Assembly: GCF_028288205.1 (NCBI RefSeq)
Contig: NZ_JAQBOD010000018.1
Span: 1-64,000 of the forward strand
Length of the DNA stretch: 64,000 nucleotides
DNA from: Mucilaginibacter sp.
GTDB lineage: Bacteria; Bacteroidota; Bacteroidia; Sphingobacteriales; Sphingobacteriaceae
Direction of reading: 5' to 3'
Positions 60,358-64,000 of the stretch are shown here, piece by piece (the stretch's first letter is position 1; each line of letters begins with the position of its first letter). Position numbers and translations under genes: made by a program. The notes under the pieces are model-generated. The model was not told the DNA's origin, searched no databases, and was given only the letters and a program-made list of their open reading frames with translations.

Positions 60358-61467
60358 TTGGCCGAACTCACACCCACACAGCGCACCTGGAAGATATTTA
60401 AACGCAATAAATTTGCTGTTGCCGGTATGTTATTTATCATAGTTACTATCATTATAGCCATATTGGGCTATTTAATAATGCCCGACTCTACCCCATCGGC
60501 TAATAACCAGACCATACAACTCAGCATAAAAAAGCCCGGTGCCAAATTCATGATGCTGCGGCTTATAAAACCTGAGCACGTAGATACTGTTGATTTTTTT
60601 ACAAAAATGCTGTTTGGGCAGCCAGCCTTTTACCGGGATATACCTATTACCGGTTACCGTATCCTGAAAGATTCTGTACAGGTAAATGAATATATTGGCT
60701 ACGAAGATAAACCTGAAAAAAAAACATACAAATTACCTGCGGCGGTATTAGCTAAAGGGCCACCCGCTTTTATCGCCCATAAAACCTTTTTACTGGGTAC
60801 TGATGTATATGGACGCGATATGCTCAGCCGGTTAATTTTAGGGGCACGCATATCTTTGTCAGTAGGTTTAATGGCGGTTATTATTAGTTTGCTTATTGGG
60901 GTAACCATTGGCGCTATAGCGGGTTATTTTGGCGGCTGGGTAGATGCCGCGCTTAGCTGGCTTATGAATATATTATGGGCATTACCCGCGTTATTGTTAG
61001 TTATCGCTATTTCCTTTGCTTTAGGTAAGGGCCTTTGGCAAATATTTATAGCCGTAGGTTTATCTATGTGGGTAGAGGTTGCCCGGTTAGTGCGCGGACA
61101 GGTTTTGAGCATAAAGCAAACAGAATATATTGAGGCGGCGCGATCATTAGGTTATACCAATATGCGGATCATCCGCAGGCATATTTTACCCAATATAGCC
61201 GGGCCAATATTGGTCATGGCTTCATCAAATTTTGCATCGGCTATATTATTAGAGGCCGGTCTTAGCTTTTTAGGGTTCGGCGCGCAGCCGCCAATGCCCA
61301 CCTGGGGCAGCATGATCAAGGAACATTATGGCTATATTATTATGGATTCGGCATTTTTATCAATAATTCCCGGATTAGCTATCATGCTGATAGTGTATGC
61401 GTTTAACCTGGTAACGGTTGGTCTTAGAGATGTTTTTGATATTAAATCGCAAAGTACACGCATTTAA
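60358..61467 (+). CDS. Oligopeptide/dipeptide ABC transporter permease (DppC/OppC-like)
   Basis: 369 residues from a TTG with AAAAGGAAC about ten bases upstream. It begins THRTWKIFKRNKFAVAGMLFIIVTI-like (PTQRTWKIFKRNKFAVAGM), the OppC_N signature. A periplasmic insertion of about 100 residues (residues 45-140) precedes DVYGRDMLSRLILGARISLSVG, the membrane core, and the EAA loop EAARSLGYTNMRIIRRHILPNI. No ATPase, partner permease or binding protein is adjacent, so the other subunits are encoded elsewhere. Single gene between the GT2 and the phosphatase. Confidence 0.9.
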   Translation: MAELTPTQRTWKIFKRNKFAVAGMLFIIVTIIIAILGYLIMPDSTPSANNQTIQLSIKKPGAKFMMLRLIKPEHVDTVDFFTKMLFGQPAFYRDIPITGYRILKDSVQVNEYIGYEDKPEKKTYKLPAAVLAKGPPAFIAHKTFLLGTDVYGRDMLSRLILGARISLSVGLMAVIISLLIGVTIGAIAGYFGGWVDAALSWLMNILWALPALLLVIAISFALGKGLWQIFIAVGLSMWVEVARLVRGQVLSIKQTEYIEAARSLGYTNMRIIRRHILPNIAGPILVMASSNFASAILLEAGLSFLGFGAQPPMPTWGSMIKEHYGYIIMDSAFLSIIPGLAIMLIVYAFNLVTVGLRDVFDIKSQSTRI

Positions 61468-61508
61468 ATTATAATTTTTCTCTAATTTAGGCACACCGAG
61501 ACCCCGAA

Positions 61509-62747
61509 ATGCAAAACTTAGGACAGTCCTCCGGTGAGGACGAATTAATTAGACTACTTTTAAAAAGACAGTCCGAGTTAAACTCCTTATTGGAGGTAAC
61601 CCGTGCTATCAATAAGAACGCGTCCACACCTGTGTTAATTCAGATGCTGGAGGTAATTTTGCAAAACTATTTGCAAGTTGGCAAGTTTCGCTTTTTAATA
61701 GAGAAGGAAAACAATTATTCCTGTATTTCTAAATATGGCGGCCCCGTCGAACCTGTTGGCGCATTGCACCGTTCATGTGCAACATTAAGTAAGATCAAAT
61801 CTCCTGAATCATTAGCCGGCAATACCGACCCGATTCTTAAAAATTACGATTTTTTTATCCCAATATACCATAAAAGCAAAGCGCTTGCATTTGCCTTGAT
61901 CGGCGATTTTAATACCTCCGGCGAAATGCTGAGCAATGATCTGAATTTTATTCAAACCATGATAAACGTGGTAGTTGTCGCGCTCGAAAATAAAAAGCTG
62001 TTCCGCGAAAGACTGCAATCAGAACGTTTTCAAAGAGAGATGGAGCTTGCTGCCGAAGTGCAAAATATGTTGATCCCTTTAAGGATGCATAAAGATAACA
62101 GTGTTGAAATAGGCGCAAAATACTTACCCCATCAAAATATTGGCGGCGATTATTATGATTTTATCAGGCTTAACGACCATGAATTTATATGGTGCATTGC
62201 CGATGTATCAGGTAAAGGAATTTCGGCAGCATTATTAATGGCTAATTTCCAGGCAAGCCTGCATGCCTGGGCCGCGGTGGAGGATGACCTGACCAATATT
62301 ATTGATCGCTTAAATCAAAAAGTGGTTTCTAATACACAAGGCGAAAGATTTATTACCTTGTTCATTGCTAAATACAATGAGCACACGCGCAGGCTTAATT
62401 ACATAAATGCCGGCCATAATGCTACCATACTATATTCGGAGGGTGAAGCTATTCCGCTTAAATTAGGGTGCACCATGATAGGGGCATTTGAACAATTGCC
62501 TTTTTTAAATGAGGGTGAAATAGATATTGAGCCCGGCAGCCTACTGGTTAATTATACAGATGGATTATTGGATTTTGAATCCTATAGTGACAAAGCCTGG
62601 AATGAAGAATTGCTTATAGATTTTGTAATAAAACATGGCGAATTATCGCCCGATAATTTTAACCAGACCTTAATGAATCATCTAAATATAGGCATAAAAG
62701 GAAAGCCTATTGATGATATTACCCTATTGACGTTGAGGATTTTTTAG
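61509..62747 (+). CDS. GAF-SpoIIE (PP2C-type) serine/threonine phosphatase
   Basis: 412 residues. A GAF-like sensor occupies about 20-165 (LLEVTRAINKNASTPVLIQMLEVIL… ENKKLFRERL). A short coiled coil leads to the SpoIIE phosphatase domain: ELAAEVQNMLIP, IGGDYYDFIRL, CIADVSGKGISAALLMANFQ, INAGHNATIL and YTDGLLDFES, with the metal-binding aspartates. Members dephosphorylate anti-sigma-factor antagonists in stress signalling. No anti-sigma partner is adjacent; its target is unknown. Confidence 0.92.
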   Translation: MQNLGQSSGEDELIRLLLKRQSELNSLLEVTRAINKNASTPVLIQMLEVILQNYLQVGKFRFLIEKENNYSCISKYGGPVEPVGALHRSCATLSKIKSPESLAGNTDPILKNYDFFIPIYHKSKALAFALIGDFNTSGEMLSNDLNFIQTMINVVVVALENKKLFRERLQSERFQREMELAAEVQNMLIPLRMHKDNSVEIGAKYLPHQNIGGDYYDFIRLNDHEFIWCIADVSGKGISAALLMANFQASLHAWAAVEDDLTNIIDRLNQKVVSNTQGERFITLFIAKYNEHTRRLNYINAGHNATILYSEGEAIPLKLGCTMIGAFEQLPFLNEGEIDIEPGSLLVNYTDGLLDFESYSDKAWNEELLIDFVIKHGELSPDNFNQTLMNHLNIGIKGKPIDDITLLTLRIF

Positions 62748-62811
62748 ATAATAAATCATTAAAGGTATCGTCTATAAAAATAATAGTTTTACAGCTACGT
62801 TTTAAGATCAA

Positions 62812-63411
62812 ATGTTATTAGCAAGATATCAGCATAAATTTATCGAGGCAGGGTGCGACGAAGCCGGCAGGGGTTGCCTTGCAGGTCCGGTTTTTGCTGC
62901 CGCGGTAATACTACCTCATGATTTCGATCATGGCCTGCTGAATGATTCCAAACAACTAACAGAAAGCGTACGTTACGAGTTACGTATTGAAATTGAGCAA
63001 AGAGCCATTGCCCATGCTGTGGGCATTGTTGATAATATAGAGATAGACGAAATAAATATCCTTAACGCATCTTTCCTGGCTATGCATCGTGCAATAGATA
63101 AGCTGCATTTAAAACCCCAGTTTTTAATAATTGATGGTAACCGGTTTAATAAATACCAAAGCACACCACATGAATGTATTGTAGAAGGCGATGGTAAATA
63201 CTTCAGCATCGCCGCGGCATCTGTTTTAGCCAAGACCTACAGAGATGATTATATGAAACAAATAGCGGCCGAACATCCCGAATATGATTGGCACACTAAT
63301 AAAGGTTACCCAACTTTAAAACACCGCGAAACTATCCTGAAAATTGGTTATACGCCTTATCATCGCAGAACTTTCAGGGTAACTGCAGCTATTGACGAAA
63401 TAGAGGTATAA
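62812..63411 (+). CDS. rnhB: Ribonuclease HII
   Basis: 199 residues. The catalytic [19 protein letters not shown] is at 18-36 (Asp and Glu), followed by [13 protein letters not shown] with the third acid and [15 protein letters not shown]. The enzyme nicks at ribonucleotides in DNA and removes RNA primers. It begins 64 bases after the phosphatase gene. Confidence 0.96.
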   Translation: MLLARYQHKFIEAGCDEAGRGCLAGPVFAAAVILPHDFDHGLLNDSKQLTESVRYELRIEIEQRAIAHAVGIVDNIEIDEINILNASFLAMHRAIDKLHLKPQFLIIDGNRFNKYQSTPHECIVEGDGKYFSIAAASVLAKTYRDDYMKQIAAEHPEYDWHTNKGYPTLKHRETILKIGYTPYHRRTFRVTAAIDEIEV

Positions 63412-63445
63412 TCCTTAATTAAAACAGGTCCGATATAAATATTCT

Positions 63446-63564
63446 TTGCCGCATCGGGGTTATCCGTTTGTAGCAGTAAGGAACGTGGCGCGAGTTTTTG
63501 GCCCGATTGGGGCAAATATTTTATATAAATGAATGACTGCAAACAGGTAGCCCCGATGAGGCAA
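63446..63564. repeat. GGGGCTACC-type palindromic element, diverged copy
   Basis: TTGCCGCATCGGGGTTATCC then GTTTGTAGCAGT on the left and ACTGCAAACAGGTAGCCCCG then ATGAGGCAA on the right form a long imperfect inverted repeat of the same family as 7759-7925. It lies between rnhB and the next gene. Confidence 0.75.
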
Positions 63565-63698
63565 TGCAATCGAATAAACGGTAATCCGACTTATGTATTT
63601 AAGATTTTACTTTTTGCTGATTATAAGTTGTTAGGTTATAAGGTTTATACCTTGATTCTATAGCCTAATTAAAGTATTTTTGTTAAAAACCCAAGTAG

Positions 63699-64000
63699 TT
63701 GAAGATTTTAATATTAAGCCATCGTGTACCATTTCCGCAAAATGGCGGCTATGCTATAGTGGTAGCTAATACCATTAAGGGCTTAGTCAATTCAGGGCAT
63801 GAAGTTTCTTTAGTTGCCCTGAATGCAAAAAAAAACAGTCATGAAAGCCATCTGCCTGATGATGACCTGATGGGTAAAATAAAGTACCGGGCCTATGATA
63901 TTGATACCACGGTGACCCTGTTTGGTGTAGCGGTTAATTTGTTTAGCAATACATCCTTTAATATAGACCGGTACTACGACCCCGAATTTGAAAAGTTACT
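63699..64000 (+). CDS. Glycosyltransferase family 4 (partial, runs off the end)
   Basis: It starts at a TTG at 63699 and runs off the window. The visible 100 residues (MKILILSHRVPFPQNGGYAIVV then ANTIKGLVNSGHEVSLVALNAKK) have the N-terminal Rossmann start and gap of GT4 glycosyltransferases that use a nucleotide sugar. The segment RVPFPQNGG is typical. Specificity and length are not visible. It follows the repeat element after rnhB. Confidence 0.8.
   Translation, partial: MKILILSHRVPFPQNGGYAIVVANTIKGLVNSGHEVSLVALNAKKNSHESHLPDDDLMGKIKYRAYDIDTTVTLFGVAVNLFSNTSFNIDRYYDPEFEKL

Noticed and set aside
63360-63569. Minus-strand 69-codon frame at the end of rnhB
   Set aside because: It lies within the rnhB end and the palindromic element, with no family resemblance.

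Overview
The window looks like chromosomal DNA from a Bacteroidota bacterium of the Sphingobacteriaceae type (Mucilaginibacter- or Pedobacter-like). This is inferred from gene content: an STN/carboxypeptidase-D-like TonB receptor paired with a DUF4249 lipoprotein, DUF4382, a 3-keto-disaccharide hydrolase (DUF1080) protein, an OstA-like protein, a DksA-like protein and BshA. It also fits the promoters of the TTTG-N19/20-TAnnTTTG type and the scarcity of Shine-Dalgarno sites. No rRNA, tRNA or CRISPR array was recognised, and there is no prophage or transposase gene.

Layout. 0.1-3.9 kb (minus): a three-gene sugar-acid operon (IlvD/Edd-type dehydratase, GntP permease, DUF1080 protein). 3.9-9.4 kb: a possible small RNA, recO and a DgkA-type kinase, an SDR protein with a degenerate active site, then an accessory patch with an AT-rich orphan gene, a START-like protein, a ParE-type toxin-antitoxin pair and three palindromic repeat elements. 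9.6-14.1 kb (plus): ileS, a DksA-like gene and lspA. 14.3-19.9 kb: amt, a Gln-rich envelope protein, a 2OG-Fe(II) oxygenase. 19.4-27.5 kb: tilS diverging from an OstA-like LPS gene, rdgB, a SurA-like PPIase and MoxR. 27.6-34.7 kb (minus): an NTF2-like protein, cysS, an EEP-family protein, two rhomboids, mutL. 35.1-40.2 kb: a secreted amidohydrolase and serine hydrolase pair, then two tandem secreted S51-type proteins. 40.9-50 kb: bshA, the DUF4249/TonB receptor pair, an orphan LytTR regulator, a DUF4382 lipoprotein, an exonuclease III-type gene, a lactonase. 50.2-52.8 kb: an Abi_2 (HEPN) gene with its own leader RNA, then rluB. 53-64 kb (plus): a lytic transglycosylase, uvrA, a toxin-antitoxin patch, a membrane protein and GT2 pair, an ABC permease, a GAF-SpoIIE phosphatase, rnhB and the start of a glycosyltransferase.

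Most of the window is housekeeping: DNA repair (recO, mutL, uvrA, xth), translation and tRNA maturation (ileS, cysS, tilS, rluB), and envelope biogenesis (lspA, OstA-like, SurA-like, rhomboids, LPS and glycosyltransferase genes). Between these blocks lie many short palindromic or low-complexity dispersed repeats, of at least five types, and three small defence or toxin-antitoxin loci.

The most interesting locus is 50187-51291. An Abi_2/AbiF-like HEPN protein is preceded by a short hairpin RNA ending in T8, driven by a near-consensus Bacteroidota promoter. The promoter spacer is exactly one arm of a perfect 19-bp inverted repeat. This looks like a self-contained RNA-controlled HEPN toxin or defence module. 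All functional statements come from reading motifs by eye; no search was run.
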